A stretch of 64,000 nt of DNA from Comamonadaceae bacterium (GTDB taxonomy: Bacteria; Pseudomonadota; Gammaproteobacteria; Burkholderiales; Burkholderiaceae_C): positions 1 through 64,000 of the forward strand of contig CANJNC010000007.1 in assembly GCA_947475685.1 (NCBI GenBank), read 5' to 3'. Of this stretch, positions 35,566 to 44,420 are shown piece by piece. The notes beneath the pieces are model-generated. The model did not search any database. It saw nothing but the letters and a program-made list of their open reading frames with translations, and was not told the origin of the DNA. The position numbers and the translations under genes are program-made. Each line of letters starts with the position of its first letter. Positions within the stretch are counted from its first letter, which is position 1.

Positions 35566-37362
35566 ATGAATGACAAATTGTTTACCTTAAGCGATTGGAA
35601 AGGGGCGTATGAAAAACGCAATGCCAATCCCAGAGATGTTTTGCAAAGCTTACTCGATAGCATTGACCGAACAGACCCAGCTTGGATCAGTGTCTGCTCA
35701 GATGATTTTTTAAAAATTCAACTTGATAAACTGGAGTCTCTCGATCCATCGAAGCGTCCTCTTTATGGTGTGCCCTTTGCAGTTAAGGACAATATCGATG
35801 CAATTGGTTTCAATACGACAGCGGCTTGCCCAGAGTTTTCTTTCACGCCTCAAAAAAATGCCACGCTTGTCAGTCGATTGCAAAGCGCTGGTGCGATACT
35901 GATTGGTAAAACCAATCTTGATCAATTCGCAACTGGTTTGGTCGGTGTTAGATCCCCTTATGGTCATGTGCCCAATACGTTCAATGCCGAGTACATCAGC
36001 GGGGGGTCAAGTTCTGGATCGGCATCGGTGGTGGCCCGTGGCATTGTCCCCTTTGCGATCGGAACAGATACGGCAGGCTCTGGTCGCATCCCAGCTGGTT
36101 TTAACAATATCGTTGGCCTGAAACCTACCCCTGGTTCAATACCCATGAATGGTGTGCTCCCGGCCTGTAGAACGATCGATGTATTCTCCATCTTTGCATT
36201 GACCGTTGCCGATGCAGCTGGGATCTTAAGTCTGTTACAGGGCGCAGATGATGAGCCTACGTTCAATACCTTTCAATATATGCAGGGATGGTTTGGAGTT
36301 GGGGATCGAAAAATAAAGGTAGGTATTCCAAAAAATGCTCACTGTGATGAGCGTGTTGGTTATCAAACCTCGTTTGATCAATCCATCGAAAAGTTAAATC
36401 AATTGAACTTGGAGTTGATTGAAGTTGGGATGGGTCAATTGAATGAAGTTGCGCAACTTTTGTATGACGGCCCCTGGGTCGCTGAAAGATACGCTGTCAT
36501 TCAAGGACTTTTGTCAACAAAGCCAAATGTGATTGATCCAACTGTCAAAAAAGTCATTGAAAAAGCCAGCGATTTTGATTCTAAAGACACATTCAATGCA
36601 ATGTATCGTTTGGCACAGTTGAGAGTGGCTGCAAATGCAATTTGGAAAGATATAGATGTCTTGATGGTTCCCACTGCACCAACGATACCCACTTTGAATG
36701 AATTGGTGTTGGAGCCTATTAAAAAGAATTCTGAGCTTGGCGAATATACAAATTTCGTTAATTTGCTAGGGTGGTCGGCTATTTCTGTACCAGCAGATAT
36801 CACTTGCAAAGGTTTGCCTTTTGGCGTGACGTTCATTGCACCCGCAGGATTTGAATACGCGCTGATCAACTTGGGCAATGAATGGCAAGCACACGCTCAT
36901 TTGCCCCTAGGAGCGAACCTCAAAGATTATGCCAAAGACGATGGTCTTCTTTCCTCATTGCCTTTGAAAGAAGATGATATTGAAATCGCTGTCGTTGGTG
37001 CTCATTTAAAAGGGTTTCCTTTGCATTGGCAAATGGAGCAAAGGCAATGTAGATTTGTTGGTTCTACCCAAACATCAAATTCCTATAAGTTGGTTGCTTT
37101 GAATTCAACATTGCCCCCGAAACCCGGTCTAATTCGTGTCAATGAAGGCGGTAGCGCTATTTGGGTTGAAATATATCGAATGCCTGCTCGTGAAGTGGGT
37201 TCTTTTTTTGCGCTAATACAGCACCCCCTAGGTTTAGGCTCCATAGAGCTCGGTGATGGCCAGTGGGTCAAGGGTTTTATATGCGAGGCAAGCGCGAGCG
37301 ATGGTTCAAAAGATATCAGCCACTTTGGAGGATGGAAAAAATACATGGAGTCTGTTTCATGA
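35566..37362 (+). CDS. atzF: allophanate hydrolase
   Basis: 598 aa. The N-terminal amidase-signature domain has the Ser-cisSer-Lys triad: K74 in GVPFAVKDNID, S148 in ISGGSSSGSASVVA and S172 in DTAGSGRIP. The spacings (74 and 24 residues) equal those of AtzF. A C-terminal domain of about 130 residues (IAVVGAHLKGFPLHWQME, then FALIQHPLGLGSIEL) is the extra domain that separates allophanate hydrolases from other amidases. The reaction is allophanate to two ammonia and two CO2. It lies 1 bp after the cysteine hydrolase stop. A TTG at 35557 is an alternative start. Confidence 0.9.
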   Translation: MNDKLFTLSDWKGAYEKRNANPRDVLQSLLDSIDRTDPAWISVCSDDFLKIQLDKLESLDPSKRPLYGVPFAVKDNIDAIGFNTTAACPEFSFTPQKNATLVSRLQSAGAILIGKTNLDQFATGLVGVRSPYGHVPNTFNAEYISGGSSSGSASVVARGIVPFAIGTDTAGSGRIPAGFNNIVGLKPTPGSIPMNGVLPACRTIDVFSIFALTVADAAGILSLLQGADDEPTFNTFQYMQGWFGVGDRKIKVGIPKNAHCDERVGYQTSFDQSIEKLNQLNLELIEVGMGQLNEVAQLLYDGPWVAERYAVIQGLLSTKPNVIDPTVKKVIEKASDFDSKDTFNAMYRLAQLRVAANAIWKDIDVLMVPTAPTIPTLNELVLEPIKKNSELGEYTNFVNLLGWSAISVPADITCKGLPFGVTFIAPAGFEYALINLGNEWQAHAHLPLGANLKDYAKDDGLLSSLPLKEDDIEIAVVGAHLKGFPLHWQMEQRQCRFVGSTQTSNSYKLVALNSTLPPKPGLIRVNEGGSAIWVEIYRMPAREVGSFFALIQHPLGLGSIELGDGQWVKGFICEASASDGSKDISHFGGWKKYMESVS

Positions 37363-37751
37363 ACGAGATCCAAATTAATCTCAAACACGTCATTGATGAC
37401 ATCACGGCTGTTTTCCATGATTATGAAAAAGCTTTGATGACCAATGATGTGGTCGCTTTGCGATTTTATTTTTGGGACGATCCTGGTGTGACGCGCTATG
37501 GGATTGCTGATAAGCAATGGGGGATGGCTGAATTAGATGCCTACAGACAATCGGTTCCCATACCGGACTTCACGCGAGAGCTGTCTCATTTAAGAGTAAC
37601 CAGTGTTGGGGAGTCAATGGCCACTGTTCAAGTTGAATTTGTTCGATCAGACAGTGATTTAAGGGGATTTCAAACACAAACGTGGGTTCGATTCGGCATT
37701 GGCTGGAAAATCATCTCCGCTCATGTCAGTATGATTTCATGGAGACAGTAA
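37359..37751 (+). CDS. AtzH/HpxZ-like protein (DUF3225, NTF2-like fold)
   Basis: 130 aa, starting at an ATG that overlaps the allophanate-hydrolase stop (ATGA). Blocks EKALMTNDVVALRFYFWDDP, TRYGIADKQWG and FVRSDSDLRGFQTQTWVRFG are typical of the HpxZ/AtzH family, found with AtzE/AtzF or HpxXY amidase genes in cyanuric-acid and oxalurate clusters. Its partner genes AtzE and AtzG are absent here. The biochemical role is not clear to me; probably an accessory enzyme acting on carboxylated ureas. Confidence 0.8.
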   Translation: MNEIQINLKHVIDDITAVFHDYEKALMTNDVVALRFYFWDDPGVTRYGIADKQWGMAELDAYRQSVPIPDFTRELSHLRVTSVGESMATVQVEFVRSDSDLRGFQTQTWVRFGIGWKIISAHVSMISWRQ

Positions 37752-37752
37752 T

Positions 37753-38499
37753 ATGACGGTTTTAAACCTTCCTCAGCCTGTATTGCCGATGGTTGAGCAA
37801 GCCGTTTCTAGCAAATCGACTACATCTTTGGCTCAGCAAGCCGTTGAATCTATCAAAGATTTGATTTTTAATTTTGACTTGATTCCTGGGGAACGTTTTT
37901 CCGAAGCTGATCTGACTCAAAGGCTCAATATCAGTCGAACTCCATTGCGGCAAGCTTTGCAACAATTGGAGCAACAAGGGTTTTTACAAGTTTTACCTAA
38001 AATGGGATGGTTTGTGGCGCCCATTGATTTTGAGGCCATCGATGAGTTGTACGACTTGCGAATACTGTTGGAAATAAATGCCATTGGGGGCATCGTCGAT
38101 CAGGGTAAAACTGAGTTACTCGAACCATTGGCTAAATTTTGGATCAAAGAGGATAGCGAGTATTCTACAGATGGAAAATCAGTTGGAACCCAAGACGAAA
38201 TTTTCCACTTCTCTATTGTTGCAAGTGCTGGAAACAAAGAAATATTAAAGATTTATCAGCAAATTACAGATCGAATTCGTTTGATCAGAAGACTGGACTT
38301 TAAAAAATCCCAAAGAATTGAAGTCACTTACAAAGAACATGCCGCCATATTAAACGCCATTCGCAGCAAAAGAAAAGCCGATGCGCAACGCCTCATTAAG
38401 GCCCACATCAGTCAAAGTAAGATAGAAGCTAGAAAAATCACTTTGGATGAGTTGTACAAAGCAAAAAGTAGATCGTTGGAATTGGAGAAAACTATTTAA
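37753..38499 (+). CDS. GntR-family transcriptional regulator, FCD (FadR) subgroup
   Basis: 248 aa, ATG one base after the previous stop. The winged helix (about 28-95) includes FSEADLTQRLNISRTPLRQA and LEQQGFLQVLPKMGWFV. The helical FCD domain carries the metal-ligand pattern (DLRILLE, EIFHFSIV, KEHAAIL, KAHISQ). As last gene of the operon it is likely its own regulator; the 18-bp palindrome at 28381-28398 is a natural operator. Confidence 0.9.
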   Translation: MTVLNLPQPVLPMVEQAVSSKSTTSLAQQAVESIKDLIFNFDLIPGERFSEADLTQRLNISRTPLRQALQQLEQQGFLQVLPKMGWFVAPIDFEAIDELYDLRILLEINAIGGIVDQGKTELLEPLAKFWIKEDSEYSTDGKSVGTQDEIFHFSIVASAGNKEILKIYQQITDRIRLIRRLDFKKSQRIEVTYKEHAAILNAIRSKRKADAQRLIKAHISQSKIEARKITLDELYKAKSRSLELEKTI

Positions 38500-38671
38500 T
38501 AGTACATAAGTATTCATTATAATGATTCTTTGGCTTGATTTAACCAAAGCCCCAATGATTGTCATGACAGCTATCAAGTTACAAGGAATGAACCCGATAC
38601 AAAGTTGTGGGTCAAATAGATTAGAAAATTGTTTTTTCTATGGCTATGGACAAGTCAATTGGGAGCATCTC

Positions 38672-38803
38672 ATGGGATATATCATCTCTTTTATGTTGGG
38701 CGTCTTTGTGGCGACTGTAGGTTTTAGCAATGTTGCTATGGTGATAGATAAAACCGTGCACAAAGCGCAGGTCTATATGATTGAAAGTGTCAAATCAAAT
38801 TAA
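38672..38803 (+). CDS. small single-span membrane protein (hypothetical)
   Basis: 43 aa from an ATG with GGGAGC just upstream. One hydrophobic helix, YIISFMLGVFVATVGFSNVA, is followed by a short charged tail. A longer open frame from 38522 exists, but its N-terminal part looks non-coding. I do not recognise a function. It lies convergent with the CvpA-like gene. Confidence 0.5.
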   Translation: MGYIISFMLGVFVATVGFSNVAMVIDKTVHKAQVYMIESVKSN

Positions 38804-38810
38804 CGGGAAG

Positions 38811-39272
38811 TTATTGGTAAATTTGATCAATCAATTGAAGGGAGAGCACGGACAATTGGTATTCAATGGAGTCTAGCCACCATTTTTCGTTTTTATAGTC
38901 GGTCAAATTCATGATAGAGGTCAGAAACAGGATCAACAATACACCTGTGATGAATCCAAAGATAGACCCAATGAATCTGTGGCCTGGTACAGCTTCAACT
39001 TGTTTAAAAATATAGCTGTGAAGTTTTCTAACCAAGTAAAAAACCAAAAACACGCAAACAAACGCACCCTCTAAGTGCACTATCTTTTTTGTCTCAAGGC
39101 TCAACTCAGGCAAGAGTACGAAAGAAAATATACCCGCGTTGATTCTTTGAGAAATGATGTACAAAACGATAAACATCAACATGTAGTAAGCCTGAAAAGT
39201 CCAGCCCTTCCAGGCGCCAAGGCCCATGCAAACCAAGAGTAAAACTAAAGATAAATAATTTAAGTAAGTCAT
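38811..39272 (-). CDS. CvpA-family membrane protein
   Basis: 153 aa with four hydrophobic segments. The family-typical order is seen: NYLSLVLLLVCMGLGAWKGW at the N-terminus, a short hydrophilic middle, then PGHRFIGSIFGFITGVLLIL. Resemblance to CvpA (colicin V production) is moderate and rests on the topology and that last block. Starts at ATG 39272 (a TTG precedes it at 39275). No functional partner is nearby. Confidence 0.6.
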   Translation of the reverse strand: MTYLNYLSLVLLLVCMGLGAWKGWTFQAYYMLMFIVLYIISQRINAGIFSFVLLPELSLETKKIVHLEGAFVCVFLVFYLVRKLHSYIFKQVEAVPGHRFIGSIFGFITGVLLILFLTSIMNLTDYKNEKWWLDSIEYQLSVLSLQLIDQIYQ

Positions 39273-39914
39273 CAAACGCGAAGTTAGAGGAATATTTCTA
39301 CCCTATTCTTGAAGATCTGATTCTAAGGGAAAGTACTCAATAATCCTAAAATAATGTTGAGACTCTCTTAAGTCTCAATCTATTTTTCCAAAATGCCCTA
39401 GAAAAAATCAAAATGACTTTTGGATGTGAAGCTTTTAGAGAGAAAAAGTGGCTAAAGGGTTTATCCTGATGATTACTTGTGATATCAAAGTACACTGACT
39501 TTTTGATTCAAATTTATTTTTTGCATACTCGATTTAATTGATACCAATGTTTTTTGGTCGATATGGTTGATTGTGCATGGACTGATTTGCGTTGCACTTT
39601 TAGGCGTCTATAAACTTCCCCCTCTTACCCTTTTGCGGCGACTGATGAAATTTATATAGGATGGAAAGCTTTCAATGAAGAATCTGGTCCAACAATGCAT
39701 TGGTATGGATAGCGCCTCACATCATTTTTTGTCAACGACTTTAGCCGCTGGCTTCTTAATTTATGTTCTCCCTCTATCGACAAAGAAATTAGTTTTTCTT
39801 TCTAATTTTTCTTGGACTGCCATTATTTTACTTATTCCTTTTTTGATTCAATCTCTAAAATTTTATTCGTCTCTCAATTTAGACTTGATCAATAAAGCAT
39901 TTTTTTTAAAAACT
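39273..39914. other. intergenic region with a hairpin and an uncertain reading frame
   Basis: From 39273 to 39674 no gene is seen; it holds the hairpin at 39357-39387. From 39675 an ATG frame with two hydrophobic stretches (AAGFLIYVLPL and AIILLIPFLI) runs in frame into the Bug gene at 39915. It has GGAAAG upstream. It may be a real N-terminal extension or an untranslated leader. Confidence 0.45.
39357..39387 (+). terminator. terminator-like hairpin
   Basis: TTGAGACT (39357-39364) and AGTCTCAA (39371-39378) pair perfectly around six bases and are followed by TCTATTTTT. No rightward gene ends close by (the nearest stop is 38803), so it may end a longer 3' untranslated region or a small RNA. 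Confidence 0.4.
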
Positions 39915-40880
39915 ATGAGCCTCTTTAGGCTTGCCAGTTTTGCCTTTTTGTTTTTTTACTTTGCGCCGACTTTTGCGCAAGATTTTCCAAGCAAGCAATT
40001 CAAGATTATTGTTCCCTCTGCCTCCGGAGGTGGAACTGATATTTTGGCAAGATCGGTTGCACAAAAAATGAGTGAATTTTTCAAACAATCGGCCATTGTT
40101 GACAATAAAACTGGTGGTGGATCAATCGTCGGATCAGAATATGTGGCGCGTTCTTTGAGTGATGGTCATACCATCTTGATGGGATCCATTGCCAATATGG
40201 TGATGAACAAAATATTGATTCCCAAATTACCATACGACCCAGAGAAAGATTTCGTCTCCGTTGGATACATTTCAGCTTATCCATTCGTATTGATGGCCAG
40301 GGCTGATTTACCGGTGAACAATCTTCAAGAGTTTGCTCAATATGTAAAAAACCGTCCGGATAAACTTTCCTTTGGGTCTGCTGGCATAGGAACTTTGCAG
40401 CATGTTTGGTTTTCCGTATTGCTCAATAATATGAATCTGCAAGTCTTACACATTCCTTTTAAGGGTGCAGCTCCGGTTCACCAGGAAATGTTAGGTGGGA
40501 GAATTGATTTCATGTTTGACAATATTTCAGCGGCTAAACAGTATGTGCTGTCAAAACGTCTTAAAGGGCTTGCTGTCTCATCCGTTGAGAGAACAAATTT
40601 ATTGCCCAATACACCAACAGTCAATGAGTCTGGCATCACAAAATTTGATGGTGAGAGTTGGTTTGGACTGTTTGTGCCTGTCAATACGCCAGTAAGCGTT
40701 GTTAATAAATTTCGAAATGTCATGTCTGAGATTAATAAAGATTTAGAGTTTATTTCGAAAATTGAACGCGATGGAGGGCGTATGCTTAACGTAACGCAGG
40801 AAAACCAAAATACCTTCCTACGTGATGAAATAAATAAATGGACGCTTGCTATACAAAAAATTCAAGTGAGTATTGAGTGA
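39915..40880 (+). CDS. Bug/TctC-family periplasmic solute-binding protein
   Basis: 321 aa from the ATG at 39915 (MSLFRLASFAFLF), which gives a normal signal peptide ending APTFAQ. An in-frame ATG at 39675 would add 80 residues with two more hydrophobic segments. Motifs are PSASGGGTDILARSV, DNKTGGGSIVGSEYVA and HIPFKGAAPVHQEMLGGRIDF. It is a close paralog of the Bug at 60661: they share PNMVMNK-type, GYISAY, SAGIGTLQHVW and GGRMLN blocks. A DoxX gene follows. Confidence 0.9.
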   Translation: MSLFRLASFAFLFFYFAPTFAQDFPSKQFKIIVPSASGGGTDILARSVAQKMSEFFKQSAIVDNKTGGGSIVGSEYVARSLSDGHTILMGSIANMVMNKILIPKLPYDPEKDFVSVGYISAYPFVLMARADLPVNNLQEFAQYVKNRPDKLSFGSAGIGTLQHVWFSVLLNNMNLQVLHIPFKGAAPVHQEMLGGRIDFMFDNISAAKQYVLSKRLKGLAVSSVERTNLLPNTPTVNESGITKFDGESWFGLFVPVNTPVSVVNKFRNVMSEINKDLEFISKIERDGGRMLNVTQENQNTFLRDEINKWTLAIQKIQVSIE

Positions 40881-40934
40881 TCTCTTTGAGTTTTATTGCT
40901 TCCCATATTTTCAACTCCAACTAAAAGCCTAAAA

Positions 40935-41390
40935 ATGACACCTCACATCGATACAGACCGATTGCTTTTCCCAAAGTTGGGTATTGTTTATAACTTGGCC
41001 AATCCGTATTTATGGACCATTTTTCGCATTCTTCTGGGTGTATGGCTTATTCCACACGGCTTTCCTAAATTGTTTGGTGATGATGCAATACCGGCATCCA
41101 AAAACTTTGTTAATTTTGGCTGGGACTACCCTATTGTTTGGGCTTACTTTATTGGATGTCTTGAGTTCTTTGGTGGCATATTCTTGATACTTGGACTAGG
41201 TACTCGTCTTGTTGCATTGATGGTTGCGGTACAAATGTTTGTGATTTCATTTGCAGTCCTTTATCCAACTTGGGGTTGGGGCAAAAAAGGCATGGAATTC
41301 GCATTACTTTGGGGATTATTATGTTTAATTTTAGTGATCAAGGGCGGTGGTAAGTATTCAGCTGATCGCTTTTTACCAAAAGAGTTATGA
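40935..41390 (+). CDS. DoxX-family membrane protein
   Basis: 151 aa with four predicted membrane helices. Typical DoxX features are FRILLGVWLIPHGFPKLFGD, the YFIGCLEFFGGIFLILGLGT helix pair and VALMVAVQMFVISFAV. DoxX-type proteins are small quinone- or redox-linked membrane proteins of mostly unknown role. Start ATG 40935, 54 bp after the Bug stop. Substrate and partner cannot be inferred. Confidence 0.82.
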   Translation: MTPHIDTDRLLFPKLGIVYNLANPYLWTIFRILLGVWLIPHGFPKLFGDDAIPASKNFVNFGWDYPIVWAYFIGCLEFFGGIFLILGLGTRLVALMVAVQMFVISFAVLYPTWGWGKKGMEFALLWGLLCLILVIKGGGKYSADRFLPKEL

Positions 41391-41665
41391 TGGAAAACTG
41401 CCAAGCTTGTCAGTAGGTCACTCAGAGTTAAAAGTCATGAATTGTTTTCTAACGAGTCGACGATTTTTTTAGTTACATTGGCCCCTTTCATTTAAAGTTG
41501 ATTTTTTTGAAGCGCAACTGCGTTCTGATTTTTGAAATTAGAAAAAAGGGCGCCATAAGTAAAAAGTTTATTCAAGATCATGGTAAATTTTCCTCATGGG
41601 GTTTGCATGGTATTAAAAACAATGAATTCTTGCTAGCATGTCTGACTGTTTAGGAGGTTTTAAGC

Positions 41666-42472
41666 ATGAGCTCACAAGAAATTCAACGCCGGAGCATTTT
41701 AGGTGCTGGAGTGTTTGCAATGGCTGGTGCATCGATTGCACAGCAAACGACATTTAATGTAAAGCAAAGAAAAACTTTTGTTCTGATTCACGGAGCATGG
41801 CATGGAGGTTGGTGTTGGTCTAGGGTTTCGGATTTATTACTTTCTCAAGGTCATAAAGTCTATGCCCCCTCTTTGACAGGCAATGGGGATCGCTCTCACT
41901 TATTGAGTAAAGAAATCAATTTAGATACACATGTTGCAGACATTGTGAATTTGTTCAAATGGGAAGATTTAAAGGATGTTTGCCTTGTAGCCCACTCCTA
42001 CGGAGGTTGGCCTGTTTCTGGAGCGCTTGAACAGGTTCATACCAAAGTTTCTTCATTGGTTTTATTGGATGCATTCAAGCCAGAAAATGGCCAAAAGGGC
42101 ATTGATATTGCCTCTGAGTTCAGTCGCAAAGCTTTGGTTGAGGCTGTTGCAAAGGGCGAGGCTGGTCGAAAAGCCCCGCCAGCAAATTCATTTTCTTTGC
42201 ATGAAAAAAATTGGGCTTGGTTACAAGAAAAGATGACGCCCCAACCCAATGGAGTTGCTACTCAAGCGATTCAATTGACTGGAGCTAGAGAAAAAGTTGC
42301 CAAGAAAACGTACATCAGAGCGCCTAAGTACCCACAAGCTTCATTTGATCAAGCACTGTCCCAGTGCAAAGCAGATCCTTCATGGAAAACATTTGTGATG
42401 GAGGATACGGGCCATGATGTGATGGTTGATGAACCAGAGAAGTTGTGTGAGATCTTGTTGCAAGTTTCTTGA
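41666..42472 (+). CDS. exported alpha/beta-hydrolase
   Basis: 268 aa with a strong ribosome binding site (TAGGAGG). The N-terminus has a twin-arginine-type signal, EIQRRSILGAGVFAMAG, ending SIAQQ. The oxyanion block is VLIHGAWHGGWCWSRV, the nucleophile elbow LVAHSYGGWP and the catalytic His lies in DTGHDVMVDEPE. It resembles small methyl-ester hydrolases of the HNL/esterase type. It lies downstream of a Bug and DoxX gene but 275 bp away. The substrate is unknown. Confidence 0.87.
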   Translation: MSSQEIQRRSILGAGVFAMAGASIAQQTTFNVKQRKTFVLIHGAWHGGWCWSRVSDLLLSQGHKVYAPSLTGNGDRSHLLSKEINLDTHVADIVNLFKWEDLKDVCLVAHSYGGWPVSGALEQVHTKVSSLVLLDAFKPENGQKGIDIASEFSRKALVEAVAKGEAGRKAPPANSFSLHEKNWAWLQEKMTPQPNGVATQAIQLTGAREKVAKKTYIRAPKYPQASFDQALSQCKADPSWKTFVMEDTGHDVMVDEPEKLCEILLQVS

Positions 42473-42497
42473 GTTTTAATGTTGATTTTTAACTTTC

Positions 42498-44105
42498 TTA
42501 CCAAGCTGCGACTGCACCATCTGTTCTAGGCTCAGTTCCACCACAAAGAATGCCCTCATCATTTCTCCATATGATTTGACCTCTACCTAGAGCAACACGG
42601 TTGTTGTTCCAAGCAACCTCGTGACCTAGGCCTTCTAGGCCGTAGAACAAGTGCTCAGAAGTTGATCTTTCTATGGCCACTTTATTACCCTCTTTCCACT
42701 CCCATCTAGGAGCATCTAGGGATGCTTGAGGGTTCAGTCCAAAATCAACTGTGTTCATCACCATTTGTACATGCCCTTGAGGTTGCATAAAACCTCCCAT
42801 CACGCCAAAGGGGCCAATGGCTTTTCCGCCTTTGGTTAAAAATCCTGGAATGATGGTGTGATAGGGCCGTTTTCCAGGTTCAATCACGTTTGGGTGACCT
42901 GCTTGAAGTGAAAAATTATTCCCTCGGTTGTGCAAGGAAATGCCAGTTCCGGGTACAACCAATCCAGAGCCAAATCCCATGTAATTGCTCTGAATCATTG
43001 AGACCATGTTGCCAAATTTGTCTGCAGTAGATAAGTAAACGGTTCCTCCCTTTGGTGGGATGCCTGCAATTGGAATTCGAGCCTGAGAGCCAATAAGTTT
43101 TCTTCGAATGGAAGCGTAGTCATCGCTTAAAAGGTCTTTCACGCTCACTCGCATGTGTGAAGGCTCTGAAATATGAGCGAAACCATCGCTATATGCCAGT
43201 TTAATGGCCTCAATTTGGTGGTGATAGGTTTGAAGACTGTCTCGATCAGTAAAGTCAAAACCTTTCAAAATATTAAGCGCCATCAAGGCAACCAAGCCGT
43301 GTCCGTTGGGAGGAATTTCCCAGACTTCATGACCTCGATAATTGACAGATATGGGCTCACACCACTCCACATTAAAAGCGTCTAGGTCACTTTCTTGAAT
43401 AAAGCCACCAATTTTTGACATGAATGCCGCAATTTTTTGTGAGAGATCACCCCTATAAAAGGAATTGGCTTGACTTTGAGCAATGGAAGAAAGTGTTTCA
43501 GCGTGATGGGGAAGTCTAATAAGTTCACCAGGATGCGGAGCCCCGCGAGGAGCAAATGTATCGAACCAGTGGTGAAAGTACTCTTGGGTCAGATTTTTCT
43601 TGAATTCTTGATGTTGTTGCGTCCAAGAATATGCAATGGATGGAGAGACTGGAAACCCCTCGAGGGCCAATTCAATGGCCTGGGCGAGAGTATCGCTCAA
43701 AGCCAAAGTCCCAAAACGCTCATTCATTGCTGCCCAGGCAGCAGGAGTACCGGGAATGGTGACTGGCAGCGGACCCCATTTGGGCATTTCTTGGTAACCA
43801 AGCCCATGAACTTTATCAAGACTCAAAGACATGGGTGCAGGGCCGCTGGCATTTAGGCCATGCAAATGATCTTTGTGCCAAATCAAAGCAAAGCAGTCTC
43901 CCCCTATCCCATTGGCAGTTGGTTCAACTACGCTTAGAGCCGCAGCTGTTGCAATGGCCGCGTCAATTGCATTTCCTCCTTTTTGGAGAATATTCAGTCC
44001 GGCTTGGGCCGCTAAAGGTTGAGAAGTCGCCACCATTCCATTTTTAGCAAAAACAGCATTTCTTCTGGAGACGTAAGGATAATTTAAGGAATCTAAATGG
44101 TTCAT
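42498..44105 (-). CDS. gamma-glutamyltransferase-family Ntn hydrolase (oxamate-amidohydrolase/YwrD type)
   Basis: 535 aa from ATG 44105. It has no signal peptide and begins in the family block MVATSQPLAAQAGLNILQKG, with GGNAIDAAIATAAALSVVEP next. The self-cleavage site and nucleophile Thr355 is in PPKGGTVYLSTADKFGN; NRGNNFSL and PGKRPYHTIIPG follow in the small subunit. The lack of a secretion signal and the block similarity favour the HpxW/YwrD group over classical periplasmic GGT. HpxW hydrolyses oxamate. Together with the HpxZ-like gene at 37359 this hints at ureide-linked nitrogen use. Confidence 0.82.
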   Translation of the reverse strand: MNHLDSLNYPYVSRRNAVFAKNGMVATSQPLAAQAGLNILQKGGNAIDAAIATAAALSVVEPTANGIGGDCFALIWHKDHLHGLNASGPAPMSLSLDKVHGLGYQEMPKWGPLPVTIPGTPAAWAAMNERFGTLALSDTLAQAIELALEGFPVSPSIAYSWTQQHQEFKKNLTQEYFHHWFDTFAPRGAPHPGELIRLPHHAETLSSIAQSQANSFYRGDLSQKIAAFMSKIGGFIQESDLDAFNVEWCEPISVNYRGHEVWEIPPNGHGLVALMALNILKGFDFTDRDSLQTYHHQIEAIKLAYSDGFAHISEPSHMRVSVKDLLSDDYASIRRKLIGSQARIPIAGIPPKGGTVYLSTADKFGNMVSMIQSNYMGFGSGLVVPGTGISLHNRGNNFSLQAGHPNVIEPGKRPYHTIIPGFLTKGGKAIGPFGVMGGFMQPQGHVQMVMNTVDFGLNPQASLDAPRWEWKEGNKVAIERSTSEHLFYGLEGLGHEVAWNNNRVALGRGQIIWRNDEGILCGGTEPRTDGAVAAW

Positions 44106-44420
44106 TTTGGTTTGGGCGATGTGGGTTCTTTGAGATAAAAAAACCCCGCCTAACAATCGGGATTTTTAACCTATTCTAAGGAATATTCCTTCACCTTTAT
44201 GAGTTTAATTGACAGGTGATCTAAAAGAGGAGTAAAACTTTGATTAATTCTTAATGATTTTTGCATTGTGTGGATTTAAGGGTTAACCTCGTTTGGGAAA
44301 ATCGAGTTAAAAATTATGATGAAAAGGTAAAACCATCATTTAAAAGATTAGCCCAATGTTAGTTATGAGCAAAATCTAAAAAGCACTTTCACACCATCTT
44401 TTAAGGGTTGAGTAAATCAA
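44106..44420. other. divergent intergenic region with terminator-like hairpin
   Basis: No gene is seen between the leftward Ntn-hydrolase gene and the rightward PQQ dehydrogenase. It holds the hairpin at 44139-44167 and the 14-bp palindrome AAGGAATATTCCTT at 44178-44191, and is otherwise AT-rich. Both promoters must lie here. Confidence 0.6.
44139..44167 (-). terminator. terminator-like hairpin in the leader of the Ntn-hydrolase gene
   Basis: AAAAACCCCG (44139-44148) and CGGGATTTTT (44158-44167) pair in nine of ten positions around a nine-base loop. Read leftward the stem is followed by a run of seven T, about 30 bases before the ATG at 44105. It could act as an attenuator. Read rightward it also has a T-run. 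Confidence 0.45.

Noticed and set aside
38522..38671. N-terminal part of a longer 93-aa frame before the small membrane protein
   Set aside because: No ribosome binding site and no coherent protein-like sequence; the ATG at 38672 has one.
42498..44105. Classical periplasmic gamma-glutamyltranspeptidase
   Set aside because: It lacks a signal peptide and its N-terminal blocks fit the YwrD/HpxW group better.
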